A stretch of 8,047 nucleotides of DNA from an uncultured Flavobacteriales bacterium (GCA_946886545.1 CAMPIU010000123.1:1-8047); one strand, 5' to 3'. Positions 1 through 6,758 are shown, counted from the stretch's first letter. The notes: generated by a model from the letters alone, not told the origin. A program made the numbers and translations.

Positions 1-22
1 GATTTAAAAGTAATCAAATGTG

Positions 23-30
23 TAGTTTTG
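23..30 (+). promoter_or_regulatory. Putative -7 promoter box of dinB (TAGTTTTG)
   Basis: TAGTTTTG matches the Bacteroidota -7 consensus TAnnTTTG exactly. The -33 TTG element would fall at the very edge of the window and cannot be judged. Transcription would start around 33-35, giving a leader of about 70 nt before the dinB ATG at 104. Known: the family consensus. Inferred: that this box drives dinB. Confidence 0.5.
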
Positions 31-32
31 AA

Positions 33-68
33 TCCGGAACGAATTTAAGAATTCCTTCCTGTTCGGAA
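33..68. promoter_or_regulatory. Imperfect inverted repeat at the dinB transcription start, possible operator
   Basis: TCCGGAAC (33-40) is mirrored by GTTCGGA (61-67) with one extra base in the left arm. Inside lie GGAA (36-39) and TTCC (52-55) and the palindrome GAATTC (49-54). The repeat begins just downstream of the -7 box, where a repressor would block transcription. CCGGAACGAATT (34-45) recurs with two purine changes at 1831-1842 upstream of dnaE. No known LexA consensus is recognised, so an SOS-type operator is only a guess. Confidence 0.3.
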
Positions 69-103
69 ATGATATGCAGCCGTAAATTTTAAAGATACGA
101 GAC

Positions 104-1324
104 ATGAACGAACAACAACGAAGCATCGTGCACATGGATTTAGACACCTTTTTTGTCTCCTGTGAACGTTTGGAAGACAGCCGCCTGAATGGCCTGCCAA
201 TCTTAATTGGCGGAGCATCCGACCGTGGAGTAGTCGCCAGTTGTAGTTATGAAGCACGCAGGTTTGGGATCCATTCCGCAATGCCGATGAAAATGGCTAG
301 GGAACGCTGTCCGGAGGCAATTGTAATTAGTGGAAATTCGGCCAACTATACCAAGTATTCCCGGATGGTGACGGATATTATCCAGGAAGCAGTTCCGGTG
401 GTGGAGAAATCATCCATTGATGAGTTTTACATGGACCTTTCTGGAATGGACCGCTTTTTCGGGTGCTACAAGTATGCAGGTGAATTGCGCCAGAAGATCA
501 TGAAGGAAACAGGACTTCCGATTTCATTTGGAATGTCGGTCAATAAAACGGTTTCGAAGATCGCAACCGGAGAAGCGAAGCCCAATAATCAGATCAATAT
601 CATCGATGGGGCAGAAAAATTGTTTTTGAATCCGCTGTCGGTACAGAAAATCCCGATGGTGGGGTTGAAAACCTATCAGCTCCTTTGCAATTTGGGGGTG
701 AAACGCATTGGGACTATTCAGCAAATGCCCGTAGAAATGCTGGAAAGTGTACTCGGACAAAACGGAATTGCAATTTGGAAAAAAGCACAGGGAATTGATA
801 ACAGTCCGGTGATCCGGTACAGCGAACGAAAATCAATTTCCAGTGAACGCACATTTGAGAAAGATACGATTGATATCGTCCGATTGCGTTCTATTGTTTT
901 TGCTCTGGCTGAGAACCTGGTGTTCCAGTTGCGCAAAGAGAAAAAAGTGTGTGCCTGTGTGACGGTGAAAATCCGCTATTCCGATTTTCAAACCAAAACC
1001 TTGCAGCAGCGCATCCCTTATTCTGCAGCAGATCATGAGATTATCCCGATTGTGATGAACCTGTTTGAAAAATTGCATAATCGCCGGTTGTTGGTGCGCT
1101 TGGTGGGAGTACGGATGAGTGAGTTGGTTCATGGGAATTACCAGATGCGCCTGTTTGATGAAGGTTCCAGGTTAGCCACATTGTATCATTCAATGGATGA
1201 TATCCGGGAGCGGTTCGGAGAACGGGCGATTCAAAGAGCTGTAGGAATGCGTGTGAAAAGTATCGGGCATTTCAATCCTTTCAGAGGTGAAACTCCAACG
1301 ATAGTTGCAAACCGGATTGTCTAA
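104..1324 (+). CDS. dinB: DNA polymerase IV, Y-family translesion polymerase
   Basis: This 406-aa protein copies damaged DNA templates with low fidelity. The palm motif MDLDTFFVSCE (residues 11-21) supplies Asp12, and Phe17 sits at the steric-gate position. SSIDEFYMDLSG (103-114) supplies Asp106 and Glu107, so all three metal-binding acids are present. KTVSKIATGEAKPN (148-161) is the conserved finger/palm segment, and PMVGLKTYQLLCNLGV (184-199) is the thumb helix-hairpin-helix. The little-finger domain spans roughly 240-345. QMRLF (347-351) fits the QxxLF beta-clamp motif. The tail MRVKSIGHFNPFRGE is, from memory, typical of Bacteroidota DinB. The ATG at 104 is chosen because it places the catalytic motif at the usual distance from the N-terminus; there is no Shine-Dalgarno, as is normal here. 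A second polymerase gene follows 573 bases downstream. Intact catalytic acids separate it from ImuB, which has lost them. Confidence 0.95.
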   Translation: MNEQQRSIVHMDLDTFFVSCERLEDSRLNGLPILIGGASDRGVVASCSYEARRFGIHSAMPMKMARERCPEAIVISGNSANYTKYSRMVTDIIQEAVPVVEKSSIDEFYMDLSGMDRFFGCYKYAGELRQKIMKETGLPISFGMSVNKTVSKIATGEAKPNNQINIIDGAEKLFLNPLSVQKIPMVGLKTYQLLCNLGVKRIGTIQQMPVEMLESVLGQNGIAIWKKAQGIDNSPVIRYSERKSISSERTFEKDTIDIVRLRSIVFALAENLVFQLRKEKKVCACVTVKIRYSDFQTKTLQQRIPYSAADHEIIPIVMNLFEKLHNRRLLVRLVGVRMSELVHGNYQMRLFDEGSRLATLYHSMDDIRERFGERAIQRAVGMRVKSIGHFNPFRGETPTIVANRIV

Positions 1325-1436
1325 CATTTTTGCCGAAAGAAGGGAAATGGGAACGGAATTATCGAATATCCGAAGCAAAGAGGGTTTTCATCTATAGGGA
1401 GAAGCATAAAAATACTAACCAAAACCTACACCACAG

Positions 1437-1713
1437 GAGTCATTTCCTCTCTGTTCACCGCTAGACGGAAGGAACGGAGGGGGGATGATTCACCAAGTAA
1501 AAGTTTAAAAGATAAAAATGAATAAGTAAAAACCTGCCACCTGTAAATCACACCTTTTGTTGCCCTCTGTTCACTAATAACTGGCCAACCACCACCAACC
1601 GAAGCCTAACCGCGAAAGAACAGAGGGAAACGATTGGAATCAGATTCCTGGATGTCACGCTGCTGCCGGATCAAAAGAGAAGGTATAAGTACCGTGACAC
1701 CGGGAATTTGATT
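1437..1713 (+). ncRNA. Candidate structured RNA made of three consecutive long hairpins
   Basis: Hairpin 1 pairs 1437-1456 with 1472-1491: 20 uninterrupted pairs including five G-U. A small CCG/CGG helix (1458-1460, 1466-1468) lies in its loop. Hairpin 2 pairs CCCTCTGTTC (1563-1572) perfectly with GAACAGAGGG (1618-1627), flanked by pairs 1557-1561 with 1629-1633 across one mismatch. Hairpin 3 pairs 1638-1651 with 1700-1713 (14 pairs), then 1653-1659 with 1693-1699 after one bulged A, then 1661-1664 with 1688-1691 after one C-C mismatch. About nine pairs are G-U as plus-strand RNA. None of the mismatches are A-C, which would be G-U on the other strand, so a plus-strand transcript is favoured. 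No poly-T tail marks a simple terminator, and no clear promoter was found. It matches no RNA family I recognise (not tmRNA, RNase P or SRP). A DNA palindrome element is the alternative. Confidence 0.5.
1446..1627. repeat. Four related copies of a CTCTGTTC motif in two inverted pairs
   Basis: CTCTGTTCAC occurs identically at 1449-1458 and 1565-1574, 116 bases apart. Inverted relatives are GAACGGAGGGG (1472-1482) and GAACAGAGGG (1618-1627). Each direct copy forms one hairpin arm, and the arms can also pair across hairpins: 1449-1456 with 1618-1625 is perfect. The outer edges read TTTCCTCTCTGTTC inward from the left and TTTCCCTCTGTTC inward from the right on the opposite strand. This resembles terminal inverted repeats of a roughly 180-bp miniature element. 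No target duplication or transposase remnant is evident. Confidence 0.5.
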
Positions 1714-1761
1714 GTTTATTGAAGTTTTGAAATGGTAACCGGGAGGATATTCCTTAGGCAA

Positions 1762-1805
1762 AGTATGGATATAGCATAAATAAAGCATAGATATAGCATG
1801 AAATG
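1762..1805. repeat. Four tandem 11-bp repeats upstream of dnaE
   Basis: The units are AGTATGGATAT, AGCATAAATAA, AGCATAGATAT and AGCATGAAATG, with consensus AGYATRRATAT. They start at 1762, 1773, 1784 and 1795, so the AGYAT core recurs exactly every 11 bp, close to one helical turn. Identical faces on one side of the helix fit cooperative binding of a regulator. The array ends 92 bases before the dnaE ATG. The decay of the last unit suggests an old array rather than a recent slippage product. Confidence 0.6.
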
Positions 1806-1850
1806 TTAAATTATGACATAACAATTCTCGCCGAAACGGATTCTAATCTA

Positions 1851-1895
1851 TTGCCTATTCACTAATCACGATTACCTGTTGTTTAATTAATTTAG
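1851..1895 (+). promoter_or_regulatory. Weak candidate promoter region of dnaE
   Basis: TTG (1851-1853) lies 19 bp before TACCTGTT (1873-1880), a one-mismatch match to the TAnnTTTG box at about the expected spacing. A second one-mismatch word, TAATTTAG (1888-1895), sits 2 bases before the ATG but has no good -33 partner. Either could serve; neither is perfect. CCGAAACGGATT (1831-1842), similar to a word upstream of dinB, lies just before. Confidence 0.3.
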
Positions 1896-1897
1896 AG

Positions 1898-4843
1898 ATG
1901 CTAAACATTCATTCATGCTACAGCTTAAAATACGGAATGGTCAATCCGGAAGAACTGGTTCAATGGGGCGCGGATTCAGGATATGAACGCATTGCATTGA
2001 CGGATATCAACAATACTTCCGCAGTCTTGAATTTTGTTCGTTACAGCAGAGAAAACGGACGGGTTCCGGTTGTGGGGGTCGATTTTCGGAACGGAATTTC
2101 CTGTTGCTATGTGGTGCTGGCTAAAAACAACGAAGGTTTTCTCGAGATAAATCATTTTTTGAGTAAACATGCGCATGAAGAAAAACTGTTTCCATCCAAA
2201 GCTCCGAAATTTGAAAATTGTCTGGTAATTTATCCTTGGGGAAAGGAACCGGCAGACCTGGAAGTGTATGAGTTTATCGGTGTAGCTGCCTGGCAATTAA
2301 ATCGCTTTCGGATGAATCCATCCAACCATTCCGGTAAATACCTGGCGCTTCCGGTTACGACTTTTCGTTCCAAACGCGATTTTAATACCCATCGCCTGCT
2401 TCGCGCGATTGATCAAAATGTACTGCTTTCAAAACTGGCTCCGGAAGATCAGAGCAGGGAAGATGCTGTGTTTTTGAAAAGAGCGGATTTATTGAATAAT
2501 TATGGAGAGTTTGAAGATTTGGTCTTTCGTTCGGAGGAAATACTGAGGCAGTGTTCCATTGAATTTGACTTTGCTCCTCAGGCAGTGTCTCAGAACCTGG
2601 CACTTTACACAGATTCCCGGGAAAATGATTTGGAACTGATCCGATCGCTTTGTGAAAAAGGATTGAAACACCGGTATGATATCAGTACGCCTGAAATCCG
2701 GGAGCGAATTGAAAAGGAGATCAAAGTCATTGATGAGAAAAACTATGTGACCTATTTTTTGATTGCCTGGGATATTATTTCCTACGCAAAATCAAAAGGA
2801 TATTATTACGTTGGAAGAGGAAGTGGCGCAAATAGTTTGGTTGCTTATTTGCTGGGAATCACGGATGTTGATCCGCTGGAACTGGATTTGTATTTTGAGC
2901 GTTTTATCAATCTGTACCGGCAAAATCCACCCGATTTTGATATTGATTTTTCCTGGCGAGACAGGGACGATGTGATCCAATACATATTCGACCGCTTTGA
3001 AAATACAGCTTTGATCTGCACCTACAATACGTTTCAATACAAAGCTACGCTACGTGAATTGGGAAAAGTCTTCGGTTTGCCGAAAATAGATATTGATGTG
3101 CTTTCAGGAGATAAAAATGATTCGCGGAAGAATGATCCTATCCAGGAGTTGGTTTTGAAGTATAGCAAGCTGATCGCCGGACTTCCGTCTCATTTGAGCG
3201 TGCATGCAGGAGGAATGATCATCAGCGAGAAACCGATTAATTATTTTACGGCCACATTTTTAACTTCAAAAGGATATAAAACCACTCAGTTTTCCATGAT
3301 CGAAGCGGAAGATGTGGGTCTGTATAAGTTCGATATCCTTTCACAAAGAGGATTGGGAAAGATCCGGGATACACTCGATATTATTGCGTACAATCAGCCG
3401 GCTTGTCCCCCTCATGATATTCACGATGTGAGGAGGTTTATTACAGATGACAACATCAATAAACTACTGCGTGAGGCAACGGCGATCGGTTGTTTTTACG
3501 TTGAATCTCCCGGTATGCGCATGCTAATGATCAAATTGCGGACGAATACTTACCTGGAGTTGGTTGCCGCAAGTTCAATTATCAGACCTGGTGTGGCTTC
3601 TTCCGGGATGATGAGGGAATACATTCTTCGTCATCGTGATCCTGAACGGATCAAACAGGCTCATCCTGTTTTATTGGATATTATGCCGGATACATACGGA
3701 GTGATGGTTTACCAGGAAGATGTGATTAAGGTAGCTAATCAATTCGGAGGATTGGATCTGGCAGAATCGGATGTGTTGAGACGCGGAATGTCCGGGAAGT
3801 TCAGGTCCCGCGACGAATTCTTACTTGTTCAGGCCAAATTCTTTGAAAATTCGCGGCAAAGAGGGCATTCGGAAAAAGATATCCGGGAAATTTGGCGGCA
3901 AATTGAAAGTTTTGCGGGCTATGCTTTTTCCAAAGGGCATTCCGCATCCTATGCTGTGGAGAGTTATCAGTGCCTGTATTTGAAGGCTTATTATCCTTTG
4001 GAATATATGGTTGCAACGATCAATAACTTTGGAGGTTTCTACCGAACGGAAGTTTATGTACTGGAGGCAAAAAAATTAGGAGCCCGTATCGAAGCTCCGT
4101 GTATTAATAAGAGTAGGGGAGAAACGATTATCCGGGGGAAGGTTATTTACCTGGGATTTCAGCATATTGCCGGAATTGAACTGAAGCAGCTTCAGCGACT
4201 GATCCGGGAGCGCGACCTGGGTGGCGAATTCGCCGGATTTAATGACCTCTTGCACCGGATTTCTCTTCCTTTGGAACAATTATTATTGCTGATCCGTGTC
4301 GGAGCACTTCGCTCATTCGGAATTCCAAAGAAAGAACTCATGTGGAATGCACATTTAAACTTCCATAAAGTACTGGTGAGATCGGAAACTCAACCTCAAT
4401 TGTTTTTGCAGGAACGCCGGGAATTTACCTTTCCGGAATTGTGTGAGACTGATTTTGAGGAGGTTTTTGAACACATGGAATTACTGGAGTTTCCCTTGTG
4501 TAATCCCTTCGATATTTTAGAAGAAAAACCGGATAATTATGTACTTGCAAAAAACATGTTGAATCATATAAATCAAAAAATCTGCACTTATGGTTATTTC
4601 ATTGCACTGAAAAAAATTGTGAGTGCTAAAAATCAGATCGTGCACTTCGGGACGTTTTTTGATAGTGAAGGAGAGCAATTGGATACTGTTCATTTTCAGG
4701 ATGCTGCGTTGAAATATCCGTTCAGGGGGAAAGGGATTTATGCAATCTATGGAAAGGTTGCAGAAGAGTTTGGTCATTTTACAATTGAAGTTGAACAGAT
4801 GGAAAAAATCCCCTATCGAAAAGATGTGAGATATACTGATTAG
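1898..4843 (+). CDS. dnaE: DnaE-type DNA polymerase III alpha subunit, short error-prone class
   Basis: This 981-aa C-family polymerase most likely serves translesion or mutagenic synthesis rather than bulk replication. The N-terminal PHP domain (about 1-210) starts LNIHSCYSLKYG, but ALTDINNTS (33-41) has Ile where an active PHP domain has a metal-binding His, so proofreading by this domain is doubtful. The palm holds GRGSGANSLVAYLLGITDVDPL (307-326-plus) and PDFDIDF (345-351), whose Asp346 and Asp348 match the catalytic pair. KFD (477-479) gives the third, Asp479. HLSVHAGG (432-439) and YQEDVIKVANQFGG (605-618) are conserved finger motifs. A helix-hairpin-helix region follows (about 740-805), then the clamp motif QPQLF (832-836), then an OB-like fold (about 895-970). 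The protein stops there, lacking the tau-binding C-terminus of replicative DnaE, which in this phylum is much longer. A full-size dnaE is therefore expected elsewhere in the genome. The start at LNIHSCYS places the PHP motif at the N-terminus as in relatives. Confidence 0.93.
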   Translation: MLNIHSCYSLKYGMVNPEELVQWGADSGYERIALTDINNTSAVLNFVRYSRENGRVPVVGVDFRNGISCCYVVLAKNNEGFLEINHFLSKHAHEEKLFPSKAPKFENCLVIYPWGKEPADLEVYEFIGVAAWQLNRFRMNPSNHSGKYLALPVTTFRSKRDFNTHRLLRAIDQNVLLSKLAPEDQSREDAVFLKRADLLNNYGEFEDLVFRSEEILRQCSIEFDFAPQAVSQNLALYTDSRENDLELIRSLCEKGLKHRYDISTPEIRERIEKEIKVIDEKNYVTYFLIAWDIISYAKSKGYYYVGRGSGANSLVAYLLGITDVDPLELDLYFERFINLYRQNPPDFDIDFSWRDRDDVIQYIFDRFENTALICTYNTFQYKATLRELGKVFGLPKIDIDVLSGDKNDSRKNDPIQELVLKYSKLIAGLPSHLSVHAGGMIISEKPINYFTATFLTSKGYKTTQFSMIEAEDVGLYKFDILSQRGLGKIRDTLDIIAYNQPACPPHDIHDVRRFITDDNINKLLREATAIGCFYVESPGMRMLMIKLRTNTYLELVAASSIIRPGVASSGMMREYILRHRDPERIKQAHPVLLDIMPDTYGVMVYQEDVIKVANQFGGLDLAESDVLRRGMSGKFRSRDEFLLVQAKFFENSRQRGHSEKDIREIWRQIESFAGYAFSKGHSASYAVESYQCLYLKAYYPLEYMVATINNFGGFYRTEVYVLEAKKLGARIEAPCINKSRGETIIRGKVIYLGFQHIAGIELKQLQRLIRERDLGGEFAGFNDLLHRISLPLEQLLLLIRVGALRSFGIPKKELMWNAHLNFHKVLVRSETQPQLFLQERREFTFPELCETDFEEVFEHMELLEFPLCNPFDILEEKPDNYVLAKNMLNHINQKICTYGYFIALKKIVSAKNQIVHFGTFFDSEGEQLDTVHFQDAALKYPFRGKGIYAIYGKVAEEFGHFTIEVEQMEKIPYRKDVRYTD

Positions 4844-4883
4844 TTGATCTGAAGCTACAAACAAAAAAGTAATACAAATAGTT

Positions 4884-4920
4884 TTTGACAAGCCAAATAA
4901 TTAAAAAAGTTGTATTTTCG
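4884..4920 (+). promoter_or_regulatory. Putative promoter of the 175-aa protein gene
   Basis: TATTTTCG (4913-4920) is a one-mismatch form of the TAnnTTTG -7 box, and TTTG (4884-4887) is the nearest -33-like word. Their 25-bp spacing is longer than the roughly 19-20 bp usual for this phylum, so the upstream element is uncertain. The predicted leader is about 37 nt and ends in an A-rich run before the ATG at 4961. No hairpin terminator for dnaE is visible in 4844-4883. Confidence 0.5.
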
Positions 4921-4960
4921 CAGACAAGAAACTACGCTACTCATCTAATCAAAAAATCAA

Positions 4961-5488
4961 ATGAAATTGTTTGAATTTTTCAAGTATAAAAAAGCTCCGG
5001 TTAAAGATGAAGAGCCTGAAATAGAACTGGATTCAGGTGATGATATCTTTAATAAGATCCAACAAGAGTTTATCAGCATGGCAACGGGTAATGCGGAAAG
5101 AATTGTTCGTGCCTTTAATTCAAAATACGACGGAGCTTTCGATTATTCGATCCGAAGTTTGAACGTTCTGGATAGTTTAATTGAAGACTTTTCTGATTTT
5201 GCAGATCTTTCAGACGAAGAAATAATTGATGATTTCTGCGCGCAGGCAGGGTCTTATATTCTGGAAGTTGCCAGAAGAAATTTTGGAGGAGTATACTTTT
5301 GGAAGGATGATTTGAGACAACCCATGTTGAAAACAGGACTTCCGGATTTTGAAATATCCATTTTGACCTTTGAAAAAGTAAAAAATCGCATCGTTAATGG
5401 TGATGAGGATAATATTCCTTACTTTTTCAAAGGATTTTCAGAGCGTGTTCGCAAAGCTGAAAAGGGAGATATGGTGGTCTTTATTTAA
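4961..5488 (+). CDS. Hypothetical cytosolic protein, 175 aa
   Basis: I do not recognise the family. The N-terminus MKLFEFFKYKKAP is basic and aromatic but too short and polar for a signal peptide or membrane anchor. An acidic linker follows (residues 16-28, DEEPEIELDSGDD). The rest looks like one compact alpha/beta domain. It has a helix around 29-55, a second around 63-95, then GSYILEVARRNFGGVYFWKDD (97-117), and a closing segment with LPDFEISILTFEKVKNRIVNGDEDNIPYFFKGF (127-159). The pattern of a helical repeat, a G-SY-EV-RRN-GG-Y-W core and a run of residues ending in a hydrophobic strand resembles small DUF or immunity-type domains, but this is an impression only. Codon use looks like its neighbours. 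It has its own promoter, and its stop lies 21 bp from the stop of the convergent helicase, so the two transcripts may overlap. Confidence 0.85.
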   Translation: MKLFEFFKYKKAPVKDEEPEIELDSGDDIFNKIQQEFISMATGNAERIVRAFNSKYDGAFDYSIRSLNVLDSLIEDFSDFADLSDEEIIDDFCAQAGSYILEVARRNFGGVYFWKDDLRQPMLKTGLPDFEISILTFEKVKNRIVNGDEDNIPYFFKGFSERVRKAEKGDMVVFI

Positions 5489-5509
5489 TCCCAAACTAGC
5501 ATCACACTC

Positions 5510-6745
5510 CTAATCCACTTTTTTCTTCTTTCCGAAAAACTTCTTTTTGCGGTTTTTATTATTTCCCCCGGAAGAATTATTAGAATTACCTGAAGTTTTC
5601 CATTCGGGAACAGGTCCCAATTCCTCAGGAAGGGCCACTCGCTGGATCTCCATTTCAATTAAGCGTTCGATCCGTGATAGTTTAGGCATATCTTTTTGAT
5701 TAATTAAAGTATATGCTTCTCCTTTTGTATTTGCACGAGCCGTTCGACCAATCCGGTGAACATAATCTTCGGCATCTCTCGGTGCATCGTAATTGATCAC
5801 CAGGTTGATTTCTTTGATATCAATTCCACGACTCATCACATCGGTAGCAACCAGGATTCTTGTTCGTTTGGAGCGAAACCCTCTCAATACTTCTTCTCGT
5901 TCCTCTTGTTCAAGGTTAGAAGAAACACCTTGTGTGTTTTTGTATCCGGCTTTCCGAAGCGCATAAACAATTTCATGTACCTTGCTTTTCGCTGAAGTAA
6001 AGATGATAATGCTATCGTAGTTTGTACGTTCTTTTAATATGAAATCAAGCACAGCGTTCTTTTGTTCATCAAAACAAAGAATCACATTTTGAGTAACTCC
6101 CGCAGCAGGTTTCGAAATCGAAAGTGCAATTTCCTTCGGATGAATCAGAATTTTTGAGGCCAGGTTCTTAATTTTCGATGGCATCGTAGCACTGAAAAGT
6201 AAGGTTTGTCTCTTTTTTGGAAGATGGGAAATGATACGCTCAATATCATCCGAAAATCCCATGTCCAGCATCTTGTCGGCTTCGTCTAAGATCAGGTGTT
6301 CCAATTGAGAAAAATCTACATAACCTTGCATAATATGGGACAGTAACTTTCCCGGAGTGGCAACAATGATATCCGTTCCTTCTACCAAAGCATTTTTTTG
6401 TTCTTCCCAGCGTGTACCGTCTCCACCACCATAAATCGCAACCGAACCTACGGAAACAAAATAGGATAAACCCTGAATTTCCTGTTCTATTTGGATCGCA
6501 AGTTCTCTGGTGGGAACGAGTATTAATGTATTTATCGAAGCATCTTCTTTTCCGGTCAGTTTATGTAAGATCGGAAGAATAAAGGCAGCTGTTTTGCCTG
6601 TTCCCGTTTGTGCGCAAGCTAAAAGATCACTGTTGGCAAGGATCTCGGGAATGGAAAACTGTTGGATAGGAGTTGCATTTTCGAAGCCCATGTGATGGAT
6701 GGCTTCAAGGACCAAATCATTTAATCCTAATTCATTGAATTTCAT
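5510..6745 (-). CDS. DEAD-box ATP-dependent RNA helicase, RhlE-like
   Basis: This 411-aa protein unwinds RNA duplexes using ATP, typically in ribosome assembly, cold adaptation or RNA turnover. All core motifs are visible: Q motif (FENATPIQQ, 21-29), motif I AQTGTGKT (45-52), Ia PTRELA (78-83), Ib TPGKL (130-134), II DEAD (154-157), III SAT (185-187), IV IIIFT (246-250), V ATDVMSRGID (300-309) and VI HRIGRTAR (330-337). A Ser/Asn/Gly-rich linker and lysine-rich tail (about 385-411) probably bind RNA. Sequence after motif IV reads VSSNLEQEEREEVL where many relatives have a His in place of the first Ser. The start is placed at the ATG complementing 6743-6745, since MKFNELGL is the usual DEAD-box beginning. 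An in-frame ATG 27 codons upstream (6826) would add a non-conserved basic segment. The gene is convergent with the 175-aa gene and divergent from the secreted protein gene. Confidence 0.94.
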   Translation of the reverse strand: MKFNELGLNDLVLEAIHHMGFENATPIQQFSIPEILANSDLLACAQTGTGKTAAFILPILHKLTGKEDASINTLILVPTRELAIQIEQEIQGLSYFVSVGSVAIYGGGDGTRWEEQKNALVEGTDIIVATPGKLLSHIMQGYVDFSQLEHLILDEADKMLDMGFSDDIERIISHLPKKRQTLLFSATMPSKIKNLASKILIHPKEIALSISKPAAGVTQNVILCFDEQKNAVLDFILKERTNYDSIIIFTSAKSKVHEIVYALRKAGYKNTQGVSSNLEQEEREEVLRGFRSKRTRILVATDVMSRGIDIKEINLVINYDAPRDAEDYVHRIGRTARANTKGEAYTLINQKDMPKLSRIERLIEMEIQRVALPEELGPVPEWKTSGNSNNSSGGNNKNRKKKFFGKKKKVD

Positions 6746-6750
6746 AAGAG

Positions 6751-6758
6751 CAAAGTTA
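6751..6758 (-). promoter_or_regulatory. Perfect -7 box immediately before the helicase start
   Basis: Read on the minus strand this is TAACTTTG, an exact TAnnTTTG match ending 5 bases before the helicase ATG (6745). If the box is used, transcription would begin 2-3 bases before or at the start codon, giving a leaderless or nearly leaderless mRNA. No clear TTG lies at the -33 position, which lowers confidence. It also supports the shorter helicase start over the one at 6826. Confidence 0.45.

Larger units (their letters stand above)
1325..1897. other. 573-bp non-coding gap between the two polymerase genes
   Basis: No convincing gene is present on either strand. The first 110 bases are purine-rich and hold only a weak helix (GGGTTTT region 1382-1388 with AAAACCT 1421-1427). 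From 1437 to 1713 come three long hairpins, listed separately as an RNA candidate. An A-rich linker (1492-1552) separates the first two. A four-copy 11-bp repeat lies at 1762-1805, and the last 90 bases should carry the dnaE promoter. The size is unusual for genes that look like functional partners; it could reflect an inserted element, a lost gene or an RNA gene. Confidence 0.7.

Noticed and set aside
833..1132. 99-aa minus-strand reading frame inside dinB and other antisense frames in dinB and dnaE
   Set aside because: They lie opposite strongly conserved coding sequence and show no recognisable domain; they are reading-frame shadows.
1437..1491. Hairpin 1 as an intrinsic terminator for dinB
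   Set aside because: It starts 113 bases after the stop and is followed by CACCAAGTAAAAG rather than a T-run, and its stem is far longer than a normal terminator.
1553..1637. Hairpin 2 as an integron attC site
   Set aside because: The ends read GTTGCCC and GGGAAAC, which do not fit the required RYYYAAC and GTTRRRY pair, and no integrase is present.
1522..1722. Open plus-strand stretch ending ...GIRFLDVTLLPDQKRRYKYRDTGNLIVY then stop
   Set aside because: It reads like protein but has no ATG. It begins right after a stop and runs entirely through hairpins 2 and 3, whose pairing better explains the sequence. It could be a decayed gene tail; a protein search of this peptide would decide.
1606..1824. 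72-aa minus-strand reading frame in the polymerase gap
   Set aside because: Its composition is unremarkable, there is no promoter or recognisable motif, and it crosses hairpin 3 and the 11-bp repeat array. Likely chance.
5489..5509. Bidirectional terminator between the convergent genes
   Set aside because: The 21 bases show no inverted repeat or paired T/A runs.
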